A DNA stretch of 37,079 bases from Nitrospirota bacterium (lineage in GTDB: Bacteria > Nitrospirota > Thermodesulfovibrionia > Thermodesulfovibrionales > UBA6898). Each line of letters starts with the position of its first letter. The stretch's first letter is position 1. A program made the translations under genes and the position numbers. Below the pieces are notes generated by a model. It did no database searches. It was not told the DNA's origin and saw only the letters and a program-made list of their open reading frames with translations. Location of the stretch: NCBI GenBank assembly GCA_012026685.1, contig VEOY01000096.1, positions 1-37,079 on the forward strand, read 5' to 3'. Of the stretch, positions 21,370 through 29,031 are shown piece after piece.

Positions 21370-22416
21370 ATGGCTATGACACCAAGAGAGACTGTCTTAA
21401 AGGCTTTTGCTATGGAGAAGACCGAGAGGGTGCCGGTCACCCTGTTCGGCGGCGGCATGTGGTCCATCAAGGACTACGGGACAACGTTCGAAGAACTCGC
21501 CAACAATGTGGACAAGAATGTCGAGATGTGCATTGCCGAGGCGGAAAAGATCAGATCGGACATCGTGTACGTCGGTTCAGGGTTCAATAATTTTCACGCC
21601 ATCGCGCTTGGCAGGAAAATGGGAGTTGGCGTCAAGTTTCGCGAGATCGGCGCACCGGACATGACCGCCCACGTGGTCAGTTCTGAAGAAGACATCGCCA
21701 AGCTTGACATGGAAGACATTTTCAAGGACCCCGTAGTGCTCAATGTCATGGAGGCCACGCGGAAGGTGAAGCAGAAGATCGGCGACAAATATCTCGTCAC
21801 CATGACCTGCTGGGGGCCGTTCACCCTTGCTGCCCGCTTTGTCGGCGAGGAGGCCTTTATGAAAGCTACGTTCAAGAAACCCGCTTTTGTCGAAAAGATG
21901 GTCGATTTTTGCGCAGACCTGCTCATAAAACTTTATGAACCGCTGGTCAAGGACGGTGTCGAGGCCCTCAGTATCGCAGACCCGACGGCATCGGGAGACC
22001 TGATCAATCCGAAGCAGATGTCCAGGTTTGCCGTTCCCCCCCTGAAGAAGATGAGCGACTGGGCGAAATCCAAGGGCGCATACACCATACTGCATATCTG
22101 CGGAAATACGAGCGACAGGCTCGAACTGTTCCCTGAGACCGGCTGTTCGACGATCTTTTTCGATCAGAAGGTCGATATCGCGAAGGCGCGGGAAGCCCTG
22201 TCAGGGAAAATGTCTTTCGGCGGCAATGTGGCTCCGGTGCATGTTCTTCTCAACAAGACCGCGGCTGAGGTCGAAGCTGCATGCAGAGAGGTCATTGAGA
22301 TCGCGGGCAAGGACAATAAAGGATTTATCCTGGTGCCCGGCTGCGACATACCGCCGACCATCAGCTTCGAGAACCTGAAGATGTTCCATGATGTCGCGCT
22401 GAACTGGAAATTTTAG
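21370..22416 (+). CDS. UroD-fold methylcobamide:thiol methyltransferase (MtaA/MtbA-like), copy 1
   Basis: The 348-residue protein is of the uroporphyrinogen-decarboxylase superfamily, the MtaA/MtbA/CmuA branch. It opens MTPRETVLKAFAMEKTERVP and has the Zn-thiolate motif HxCx(n)C: His242 and Cys244 in LHICGN, and Cys325 in VPGCDIP. In this family the zinc activates HS-CoM (or another thiol) for methylation by a methyl-corrinoid protein. The ribosome site is AAGGAGGG. Copy 2 is at 24150, and the two are diverged paralogues, so they may serve different thiols or directions. CoM as the acceptor is inferred from the CoM biosynthesis genes in the same train. Confidence 0.85.
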   Translation: MAMTPRETVLKAFAMEKTERVPVTLFGGGMWSIKDYGTTFEELANNVDKNVEMCIAEAEKIRSDIVYVGSGFNNFHAIALGRKMGVGVKFREIGAPDMTAHVVSSEEDIAKLDMEDIFKDPVVLNVMEATRKVKQKIGDKYLVTMTCWGPFTLAARFVGEEAFMKATFKKPAFVEKMVDFCADLLIKLYEPLVKDGVEALSIADPTASGDLINPKQMSRFAVPPLKKMSDWAKSKGAYTILHICGNTSDRLELFPETGCSTIFFDQKVDIAKAREALSGKMSFGGNVAPVHVLLNKTAAEVEAACREVIEIAGKDNKGFILVPGCDIPPTISFENLKMFHDVALNWKF

Positions 22417-22488
22417 TCTTGATTTGATACCCCTGAGGGAGGTGAGGAAAAAACAAGGGGATCGGGAATAAGTAAAGGGAGGTACAAG

Positions 22489-23001
22489 ATGGGGTTCGTT
22501 GATTATGTGAAAAAAATGCTCGGCCTTGAGCCGGGTGATCAAACCAAGGAGGCAAGTACCATGGCAGAAAAGATGACGACAGAGCAAGTGAATGATTATA
22601 TGAAGCAGAAGTGCGGTTTTGTTCCGAGGATGTTCCAGATCATCAATACGGTGACGCCGGACCCGGGAAGGACCTTCGCTGACTTCTACGAAAGCATTTT
22701 TGCAGATGGGGCACTTTCGCGGAAGCATAAGGAGCTCATGTTTATGGCAGGCGGCGTTGCTTACTGCTCACCCCGTTGCATTATCCATGTCATTCCTGCC
22801 GCAAACGCGGGCGCGACATGGAACGAGGTCTTCGAGGCCGCAGCTGTCGGCATGATCCTGGCCGGTTTTGTTCCGGGCGGCCCCGGCATCCCGTATGCGT
22901 TCGAGTATTGCCTGAAGTGCCTTGACATCTTTGACAAGTACAAAAAAGGCGAGAAATGGGAGTATCTGCCTGCTCCGAAGTTTGATCACGGAGTGTTCTA
23001 A
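22489..23001 (+). CDS. AhpD/carboxymuconolactone-decarboxylase-like protein
   Basis: This 170-residue helical protein has CSPRCIIHV near residues 92-100, a CxxxCxxH variant of the CxxCxxxH redox-active motif of the AhpD/CMD superfamily. The second half is helical with Gly-rich FVPGGPG and the C-terminus has CLKCLDIFDKY. It may be a thiol oxidoreductase or a thiol-handling accessory of methyl transfer. An alternative start is ATG 22561 (MAEKMTTEQVN) with CAAGGAGG upstream; ATG 22489 also has AAGGGAGG. It sits 72 bases after the first MtaA-like gene. Confidence 0.75.
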   Translation: MGFVDYVKKMLGLEPGDQTKEASTMAEKMTTEQVNDYMKQKCGFVPRMFQIINTVTPDPGRTFADFYESIFADGALSRKHKELMFMAGGVAYCSPRCIIHVIPAANAGATWNEVFEAAAVGMILAGFVPGGPGIPYAFEYCLKCLDIFDKYKKGEKWEYLPAPKFDHGVF

Positions 23002-23016
23002 GAAAATCAAGGTATA

Positions 23017-23065
23017 GGTAAAGGCGGAGGATGGACAGAGTTCAGATACATTCTCTGCCTTTACC
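23017..23065 (+). repeat. Hairpin in the 164-base gap before mtrH
   Basis: GGTAAAGGCGGAG (23017-23029) pairs with CTCTGCCTTTACC (23053-23065), 13 bp with one G-U pair. It lies just after the AhpD-like stop codon and could protect the mRNA 3' end or be a processing site. Confidence 0.55.
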
Positions 23066-23077
23066 CTGTGCCTGAAC

Positions 23078-23114
23078 AAAAAAAAGGCAGCGTCCTGAGA
23101 CAGGAACCGCTGCC
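23078..23114 (-). terminator. Terminator-like hairpin oriented to the minus strand inside the operon
   Basis: GGCAGCG-TCCTG (23086-23097) pairs with CAGGA and CGCTGCC (23101-23114, 2-base bulge). It is preceded by eight A on the plus strand, that is, followed by eight T on the minus strand. On the minus strand this is a textbook intrinsic terminator, yet no minus-strand gene is nearby. Confidence 0.55.
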
Positions 23115-23165
23115 CGTAAGTATAGAGATCATAGTTTAGCATAATTTTGAGATAAAGGAGACGGA

Positions 23166-24125
23166 ATGTTCAAATTCGAAAGAGAACAGAAGGTGTTTAA
23201 TTTCAGCGGCATCCCTGTCGGCGGCCAGCCGGGTGAGAACCCGCCGCTGATGATCGCGTCGCTTTTTCATAACAAGGACAGCGTTACCAAGACCGACCGC
23301 AAGGGTAATTTTGACCGCGAGCGGACCAAGGAGATGCTCAAACAGATGGAGCAGATCTCGGAGGCTACCGGGGTTCCCGGCATGGTCGCCATGGTCGCCA
23401 ATACGCCTGATGAGGCAAAGCTCTATATTGACTTCTATCTCGAGAACACCTCCATGCCGTTCGGCATCGATATGTGGGTGGCTGAGCAGCGGGCAAAGGC
23501 GACGGAGTATGTGTCCAAGACAGGGGTCCAGGACAAGTTCCTGTACAACAGCATCACCCCCTGGGACAAGGACATCAAGGGACAGGTGCAGAGGCTTAAG
23601 GACCTCGGCATCAAACATGTGGTGATCCAGGCGTTCGATGACCAGGACCAGTCCCCTGCGGGCAGGGTGAGATCCCTGGAATCCATAATGGCGCAGGGAG
23701 CGGATTCATTCGATACCATCATCGTCGATACGTCGGTCATGAACATGCCTTCGACCTCCTTCTCCCTTGTTGCCAACCGGCTCATCAAGGAAAAGCACGG
23801 CCTCCCGTGCGGCGGCGCATACTCGAACGGCACGCATATGTGGGGAGAGATCAAGCAGAAGTGGGGGCTTGACGGGTTCAAGGCAATGGACGCAGTCGTC
23901 CAGGGCATGGGCTCCGCGCTCTGGTCCGACTTCAACTTCTGTGGTCCGGCTATCACTGCGCCGCGCGTATTTCCAGCGGTAGCCAGCGCGCATATCCTGC
24001 TCTCGACGCTTGTCTACGATGAGACAGGGATCATTTACGACAATCCCAACCTGCCGATCCGCAAGCAGTTTGCGGATTTCATCGCGAAGCTCCAGGAGGG
24101 CGGTTCGAGGAAAAAAGGAAAATAA
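23166..24125 (+). CDS. MtrH-like tetrahydropterin:corrinoid methyltransferase
   Basis: The 319-residue protein matches the methyl-tetrahydromethanopterin:CoM methyltransferase subunit H family, a TIM barrel related to bacterial MeTr proteins. It opens MFKFEREQKVFNFSGIPVGGQPGENPPLMIASLF, with DKFLYNSITPWDKDIKGQVQRLKDLGIKHVVIQAFD and VDTSVMNMPSTSF further on. MtrH moves a methyl group between the pterin N5 and a corrinoid cobalt. The other seven Mtr subunits are absent; the corrinoid partner is the free-standing protein at 25178. The pterin could be tetrahydrofolate or tetrahydromethanopterin. AAAGGAGACGG precedes the ATG. Confidence 0.88.
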   Translation: MFKFEREQKVFNFSGIPVGGQPGENPPLMIASLFHNKDSVTKTDRKGNFDRERTKEMLKQMEQISEATGVPGMVAMVANTPDEAKLYIDFYLENTSMPFGIDMWVAEQRAKATEYVSKTGVQDKFLYNSITPWDKDIKGQVQRLKDLGIKHVVIQAFDDQDQSPAGRVRSLESIMAQGADSFDTIIVDTSVMNMPSTSFSLVANRLIKEKHGLPCGGAYSNGTHMWGEIKQKWGLDGFKAMDAVVQGMGSALWSDFNFCGPAITAPRVFPAVASAHILLSTLVYDETGIIYDNPNLPIRKQFADFIAKLQEGGSRKKGK

Positions 24126-24149
24126 TTTCGAAAGGAGATTTGCCATATT

Positions 24150-25178
24150 ATGAATTCACGCGAAAGAGTACTGAAATTATTCAAGAAGGAGGCGATAGAC
24201 AGGGTCCCCTGCTTCAGCGGCATGGGCAACATCACCGAGACCGGCATCAATGAGCTCGGGTACAAGTTTGCCGGAATACATCTTGATGCAAAGCAGATGG
24301 CGGCCACTGCCGCGACCACCTACAAGCTGTTCGGGTTCGAATGCGGGGTCGTCCCGGTCGACCTCTGCGTTGAGGCGGAAGCGATGGGGTGCGTGATCAA
24401 TGTCTATCCCCATGCGGAGGGCATCCTCTATCCCACGATCAAGGAGAAGCTCATCCATAATGAAGCGGAGATGGATACCATTAAAATACCGGACGGTTTT
24501 TCCGAAAAAGGGAGACTGCCCCTGATGAGGGAGGCGATAAAGCTCCTCAAGGCGGATATCGGCAATGATGTTGCAGTCGGTTCCTACGTGCTCGGACCGT
24601 TCACTCTTGCCGGCCAGATCATGGAGTTGAACGATCTTCTCAAGCTCTCCTTCAAGAAGGCTGACAAGGTCGCCAAACTTCTCGATCTCTGCGCGGACGC
24701 GATCATCCTTACCGCAAAGGAATTCGAAAAGGCGGGTGTTGATTATATTACGGTCAGGGAGATGGGTGCGACCAGCGACGTGCTGAGCCCGCGGGTATTC
24801 AAGAACCTCATCATGCCGCCGCTGCAGAAGGTGATCAAAGCGATCTCCTGTCATACCGTTCTCCATATCTGCGGCAAGACGAACGACATCGTCACGTTCA
24901 TGATGGAGGCCGGTCCCACGGCGATAAGCGTTGAGCAGAAGAACGATGTTGCCGAATCGCGGAAAAAGCTCGGCAGCGACGCTCTCATCTTCGGGAACGT
25001 GGATGCCTATAACGTCCTTGTTTCAGGGTCTGAGGACCTTGTCAGGTCTACGGTGAGAAAGTGCATCGACGACGGCGTCAGCGCGGTTTGGCCCGGATGC
25101 GACATCTGGCCGACCATACCCCCGGAGAACATGAAAGCTATGATGGATGAAATAAACAAATATGGAGGTAAAAAGTAA
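24150..25178 (+). CDS. UroD-fold methylcobamide:CoM methyltransferase (MtaA/MtbA-like), copy 2
   Basis: A 342-residue protein strongly resembling archaeal MtaA/MtbA. The start is MNSRERVLKLFKKEAIDRVP with a family-typical FSGMGNITETG. Zn ligands are His239 and Cys241 in LHICGK, and Cys317 in WPGCDIWPT. VEQKNDVAESRKKLGSDALIFGN is also in the family pattern. It transfers methyl from the corrinoid protein to HS-CoM, or back. Its stop overlaps the corrinoid-protein ATG (TAATG), so the two are made together. Copy 2 looks closer to the methanogen CoM enzymes than copy 1; this is a judgement by eye. Confidence 0.88.
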   Translation: MNSRERVLKLFKKEAIDRVPCFSGMGNITETGINELGYKFAGIHLDAKQMAATAATTYKLFGFECGVVPVDLCVEAEAMGCVINVYPHAEGILYPTIKEKLIHNEAEMDTIKIPDGFSEKGRLPLMREAIKLLKADIGNDVAVGSYVLGPFTLAGQIMELNDLLKLSFKKADKVAKLLDLCADAIILTAKEFEKAGVDYITVREMGATSDVLSPRVFKNLIMPPLQKVIKAISCHTVLHICGKTNDIVTFMMEAGPTAISVEQKNDVAESRKKLGSDALIFGNVDAYNVLVSGSEDLVRSTVRKCIDDGVSAVWPGCDIWPTIPPENMKAMMDEINKYGGKK

Positions 25179-25864
25179 TGGCAGACGAAGCAAGAAAAAA
25201 AGAGATCCTCGAGAAGCTGCGGAACGGTGTTATCCAGTATGACGAAGATGCGTGCAGAGAAGGTGCGAACGAGGCAGTAGCCGAAGGCCTCGACGCGAAC
25301 GAGGCCATCTTCGACGGGCTCGTCTCAGGCATGGAAGAGGTGGGAAGGCTGTTCGAAGCACAGGAATATTTTGTCCCCGAGATCCTCATGTGCGCTGACG
25401 CGCTCTACGCAGGTCTTGACATCCTGAAGCCCCACTGCAAGCAGATGGACCTCGGCGTCAAGGGGTCGGTCGTCATCGGCACGGTCGAAGGCGACGTGCA
25501 CGATATCGGCAAGAACCTGGTCAAGATGATGTTCGATGTTGCGGGCTTCCATGTCTACGACCTCGGCAGGGACGTTCCCCTTGACAAGTTCGTTGACGAG
25601 CAGCTGAAGACCGATTCGGAACTGGTCTGTCTGTCCGCCATGATGACCACTTCGATGGTCGGCATGCCGAAGGTCATTGAGAAGATCAAGGCGAAGAACC
25701 CCAACTGCATGATCATGATCGGCGGCGCCCCGACATCCAAAGACCTGGCTGACAAATGGGGTGCGGACGGCTATGCGGAAGACGCAAGCAACGCTCTCAA
25801 GGAAGCGATCAAGATGGTCGCGTTCCTGAAAAAACTGAGGGACGAAAAGGCCGCCAAGAAGTAA
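25178..25864 (+). CDS. Corrinoid protein (MtaC/MtbC-like)
   Basis: The 228-residue product has a helical cap domain (about 1-90, LRNGVIQYDEDACREGANEAVAEG) and a B12-binding Rossmann domain. The cobalt-ligating His108 sits in GDVHDIGKN (DxHxxG), and IGGAPTSKDLADKWGADGYAEDA is the usual end of the fold. It carries methyl-cob(III)amide and shuttles methyl groups between the MtrH-like and MtaA-like enzymes. Cobalt is oxidised occasionally and needs the RACo protein encoded downstream. The start overlaps the previous stop by one base. Confidence 0.93.
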   Translation: MADEARKKEILEKLRNGVIQYDEDACREGANEAVAEGLDANEAIFDGLVSGMEEVGRLFEAQEYFVPEILMCADALYAGLDILKPHCKQMDLGVKGSVVIGTVEGDVHDIGKNLVKMMFDVAGFHVYDLGRDVPLDKFVDEQLKTDSELVCLSAMMTTSMVGMPKVIEKIKAKNPNCMIMIGGAPTSKDLADKWGADGYAEDASNALKEAIKMVAFLKKLRDEKAAKK

Positions 25865-25867
25865 GCT

Positions 25868-26518
25868 GTGGATGCTGACCCGCTCAAGCAGTACCTGAAA
25901 AGGGAAGGCGCGACGCTTGTCGGCATCGGCGATGTAACCGAGGCTCTCACGAGCGAGATCATGCACCTGAATCGCGGCGTAGCGATCGCGGTGAACAGGA
26001 GCCTTAACCGGAAGACCGTTGAGATACTCTCGATGCTTCAGGGGCTTGCCGTCGGATGGCTCAGCGCCCGGGGATACCGAACTCTTTCGATACCCCCGGA
26101 TTCTGACCGGCGGAAGGACAAGCTGATCACCAAGCTCTACAAGCTGTTCTGCCATAAGACGGCAGCCACCTGCTCCGGGCTCGGATGGGTCGGCAAGAAC
26201 GGGCTGGTGATCAACCGGCAGTACGGTTCAAAGCTCTCCTGGGCAACGGTCCTTACCAATGCCCCGCTGGTTGCCGATCCGCCGATCAGGGAATCCGAGT
26301 GCGGGGACTGCGACCTCTGCGTCAGGCATTGCCCTTCCGGTGCGGTCAAGGGACATCTCTGGTCGGTTCGTGAACCCCGCAAAAAGATCGTTGCGTATGA
26401 GAAGTGCACTGCGCTCAAGGACAAGCGGCAGAGCCTTGAGAACAAACCGAACTGCGGGTTTTGCGTAACGGTCTGCCCCTATTCGAGAAGGGCGAGCAGG
26501 GAGGCAGGAAGGAAATAG
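25868..26518 (+). CDS. Double-[4Fe-4S] protein related to QueG-type Fe-S domains
   Basis: The 216-residue protein (GTG start, 3 bases after the corrinoid gene) has SGLGWVGKNGLVINRQYGSKLSWATVLTNAPL, the signature that precedes the Fe-S domain in QueG and related proteins. CGDCDLCVRHCPSGAV and CGFCVTVCPY follow for two [4Fe-4S] clusters. It lacks the full catalytic length of QueG (about 350-380 residues). In corrinoid clusters it likely passes electrons to Co(II) for reactivation, alongside the RACo protein. This role is inferred from position. Confidence 0.8.
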   Translation: MDADPLKQYLKREGATLVGIGDVTEALTSEIMHLNRGVAIAVNRSLNRKTVEILSMLQGLAVGWLSARGYRTLSIPPDSDRRKDKLITKLYKLFCHKTAATCSGLGWVGKNGLVINRQYGSKLSWATVLTNAPLVADPPIRESECGDCDLCVRHCPSGAVKGHLWSVREPRKKIVAYEKCTALKDKRQSLENKPNCGFCVTVCPYSRRASREAGRK

Positions 26519-26574
26519 GATTTTTTTGATGTTGGACGAACTACTACTATTGAATTTCCAAGGAGGAAATATAC

Positions 26575-28567
26575 ATGAGCCGTAAATTCAAGGTGATTTT
26601 CCAGCCGGCAGGCCGGCGTGGAGAAATAGAAGAGGGCACAACGATCCTCAAGGCAGCGCAGCTCCTGGGCGTTGATCTTGAGGCGCTCTGCGGCGACAAG
26701 AAGGTCTGCGGCAAGTGCAAGGTGAGGATCGAGGAGGGATATTTCGGAAAAGGACAACCTCGAGTCCAGCATGTCCCATATCATACCGGCGGAGGCAGGC
26801 GCGGACGAGCTGAAGCATATCAAGCCGGAAGACGGGCCGGGTATCCGGCTTGCCTGCTCCTGTGAGGTCCACGGCGATCTCAAGGTCTTTGTGCCGGAGC
26901 GGTCGCGCGCCGGAAAACAGGTGGTGAGAAAGGCCGCAAAAGAGCTGTCGATCGCCCTTGATCCCGCGGTAAAGAAATATGCGCTGTCGCTTACCCCCCC
27001 GACACTGCATGACATGACGACGGGCGATTACGAGCGCATCGTGACGGAGATGGAAAAGGATTACGGTCTGAAAGACCTGAAGTTCGATTACCGGGTGCTG
27101 CTCGGGCTGCAGGACGCCCTGCGCGAGGGAGAATGGACCATTACCCTCACGGTCTGGCAGGACAGGGAGATCGTGAAAGTGGAGCCGGGCCACGTGGATG
27201 TATGCTACGGTCTTGCCGTTGATATCGGCACCACCACCTGCGTCGGCTATCTGTGCGACCTGTCGACGGGCAAGGTCATAAACACCGAGTCCATGATGAA
27301 CCCTCAGGTGCCGTATGGCGAGGACGTCATGTCCCGTATCACCTATGCGATGTCCAACCCCGAGGGTCTCAAGACCATGCAGGATGCGATCATCACCGGA
27401 CTGAACGAGATCATCGATAAGGTCGTGGCCGAGGTGAAGAAGGACGGGCCGAACCCGGGATTCGCGATCGACGACCTCACGATCGTTTTCAATACCGCGA
27501 TGCACCATATCTTCCTCGGACTGAACCCGGTCTATATCGGCAGATCGCCGTTCATTCCCGCAGTGCAGCGCTCGCTGGACATCAAGGCGCGCGATCTGGG
27601 GCTCAGGATCAATCCGGGATCGTACATCCATGTACTGCCGATCGAGGCGGGCTTTGTCGGCGCCGACAACGTGGGCGTGCTGATCGCCCAGGAACAGTAC
27701 TTTCAGGACGATATGGTTCTCATCATCGATATCGGCACGAACGGGGAGCTTCTCCTCGGCAACAAGGACAGGGTATGCTCGACGTCCTGTGCCACAGGCC
27801 CGGCGTTCGAGGGAGCCCAGATCAAGTTCGGCATGAGGGCCGCGCCCGGCGCGATCGAAAAGGTCAAGATAGACCCCGCGACCAAGGAGCCGCTGTACAA
27901 GGTGATCGGCAAGGCTGACTGGCATACGCACATCGAAGGCAAGATCAACGCCAAGGGCATCTGCGGGTCCGCCATCATCGATGTCGTGGCCGAGATGTTC
28001 AAGGCCGGCGTCATAGACAAGACCGGCAAGTTTGTCATGGACAGCGGTTCTAACCGCGTGCGGAAGGATGCAGCGGGCAAGCCCGAGTATGTCCTTGCGT
28101 GGGCCGAAGAGACCTCGATCAACCAGGACATTACCGTTACCCAGGGAGATGTCCGGGCACTCCAGCTTGCAAAAGGGGCGCTCTACACCGGCACGAAGCT
28201 CATGATGCAGAAGATGGGCGTGACCAAGCTTGACCGCGTTGAGCTTGCAGGTGCGTTCGGCAGCCATATCGACCGCGAGGCGTCGCTCACCCTCGGCATG
28301 TTCCCGGATGTTCCCATCGGCAAGGTCGTTGTTGTCGGCAATGCTGCCGGCGACGGGGCGCGGATGACCCTTCTCAATAAGGCAAAGCGGATCGAGGCCG
28401 ACGAACGCGCGCGGTGGGTCAATTTCGTCGAGATAGCTACCGAGCCGGCGTTCGAAAAGGAATTCATGATGGCGATGCACATACCGCACATGAAGGACAA
28501 GTACACGAACCTGAAGGCGTTTCTTGAAGAGCAGAAGGAACCGATTGCTTCGTCCATAAAGGCATAA
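26575..28567 (+). CDS. RACo-type corrinoid activator, split by a one-base frameshift near 26746
   Basis: The first part (26575 to about 26745) is a 2Fe-2S ferredoxin domain: ALCGDKKVCGKCKVRIEEGYF, the CX5CX2C set. The sequence then needs to skip one base (extra G in TTCGGAA) to continue EKDNLESSMSHIIPAEA, RLACSCEVHG (the remaining Cys ligand), and the ASKHA ATPase domain, with AVDIGTTTCVGYL and IIDIGTNGELLLGN. The combined product is about 660 residues, the family's usual size. RACo-like enzymes use ATP and an Fe-S cluster to reduce inactive Co(II) corrinoid to Co(I). A sequencing error, a real mutation or recoding could explain the shift. AAGGAGG precedes ATG 26575. The second part alone could start at ATG 26771. 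Confidence 0.88.
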
Positions 28568-28572
28568 GCAGG

Positions 28573-28683
28573 AAGAGAGGCGGTTTCTTCTGCCTCTCTT
28601 CTACGGGCCACAGGACTGCAAGGCGAAATTTCCCCTCCATTGGAAATTCCCCTCCCCCTTGCATATCGTGGCCCGTAGAAGAG
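28573..28683. repeat. Nested inverted repeat (MITE/REP-like) between RACo and the next gene
   Basis: An outer pair CTCTTCTACGGGCCAC (28596-28611) / GTGGCCCGTAGAAGAG (28668-28683) is perfect over 16 bases. Inside are TGCAAGG/CCTTGCA and a near-direct repeat AAATTTCCCCTCC / AAATTCCCCTCC. A separate 9-bp hairpin AAGAGAGGC (28573-28581)/GCCTCTCTT (28592-28600) shares the left edge. No T-run follows, so it is not a classical terminator. It looks like a small palindromic element, here inside the operon. Confidence 0.6.
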
Positions 28684-28694
28684 AAAATATAAAC

Positions 28695-29027
28695 ATGACA
28701 CGGGCTACTGTTCAATCAGGCATATGCGGTTTTTCCGTTGTGGTATCGGTCGAGAGGGACAAGGACAGGAATCTCCGCATCACGCTTGATACCGAATGCG
28801 AGATGGTGAAGAAGATGGCCGAGGACATTTCCTTCCTTGAGTTCAGGGCGCCGTTCGCCACCATACTGCACAACCCCGTCTACAGGTCTGCATCAAAGAA
28901 CCTGAGACATGCGGCCTGCCCGGTGCCATCAGGGATACTGAAGGCCATCGAGGTTGAACTGGGCGTCTGCCTGCCGAGACCGGTCAGCATCACTCTCGAA
29001 AAAGAGGAAGAAAAAAAGCCGTCGTGA
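28695..29027 (+). CDS. Small DUF6951-like protein of methyltransferase loci
   Basis: The 110-residue product begins MTRATVQSGICGFSVVVSVE and contains DTECEMVKKMAEDI and AACPVPSGILKAIEVELGVCLPRPVSITLE. The pattern SGICGF ... CPVPxGIxKAIEVxxGxxLP fits DUF6951-type proteins that I associate with corrinoid methyltransferase loci; I hold the name with moderate confidence. Conserved cysteines might bind a metal. There is no Shine-Dalgarno, and the ATG lies just after the palindromic element. Its function is unknown. Confidence 0.65.
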   Translation: MTRATVQSGICGFSVVVSVERDKDRNLRITLDTECEMVKKMAEDISFLEFRAPFATILHNPVYRSASKNLRHAACPVPSGILKAIEVELGVCLPRPVSITLEKEEEKKPS

Positions 29028-29031
29028 GACC

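Noticed and set aside
21370-22416. Heme biosynthesis uroporphyrinogen decarboxylase (hemE)
   Set aside because: The HxC...C zinc motif and the context with corrinoid and MtrH genes point to the MtaA/MtbA methyltransferase branch.
26648-28489. Long minus-strand open frame opposite the RACo gene
   Set aside because: It is a shadow created by strong third-position GC bias in the RACo gene; it has no ribosome site and its product is a low-complexity His/Asp/Arg-rich chain.
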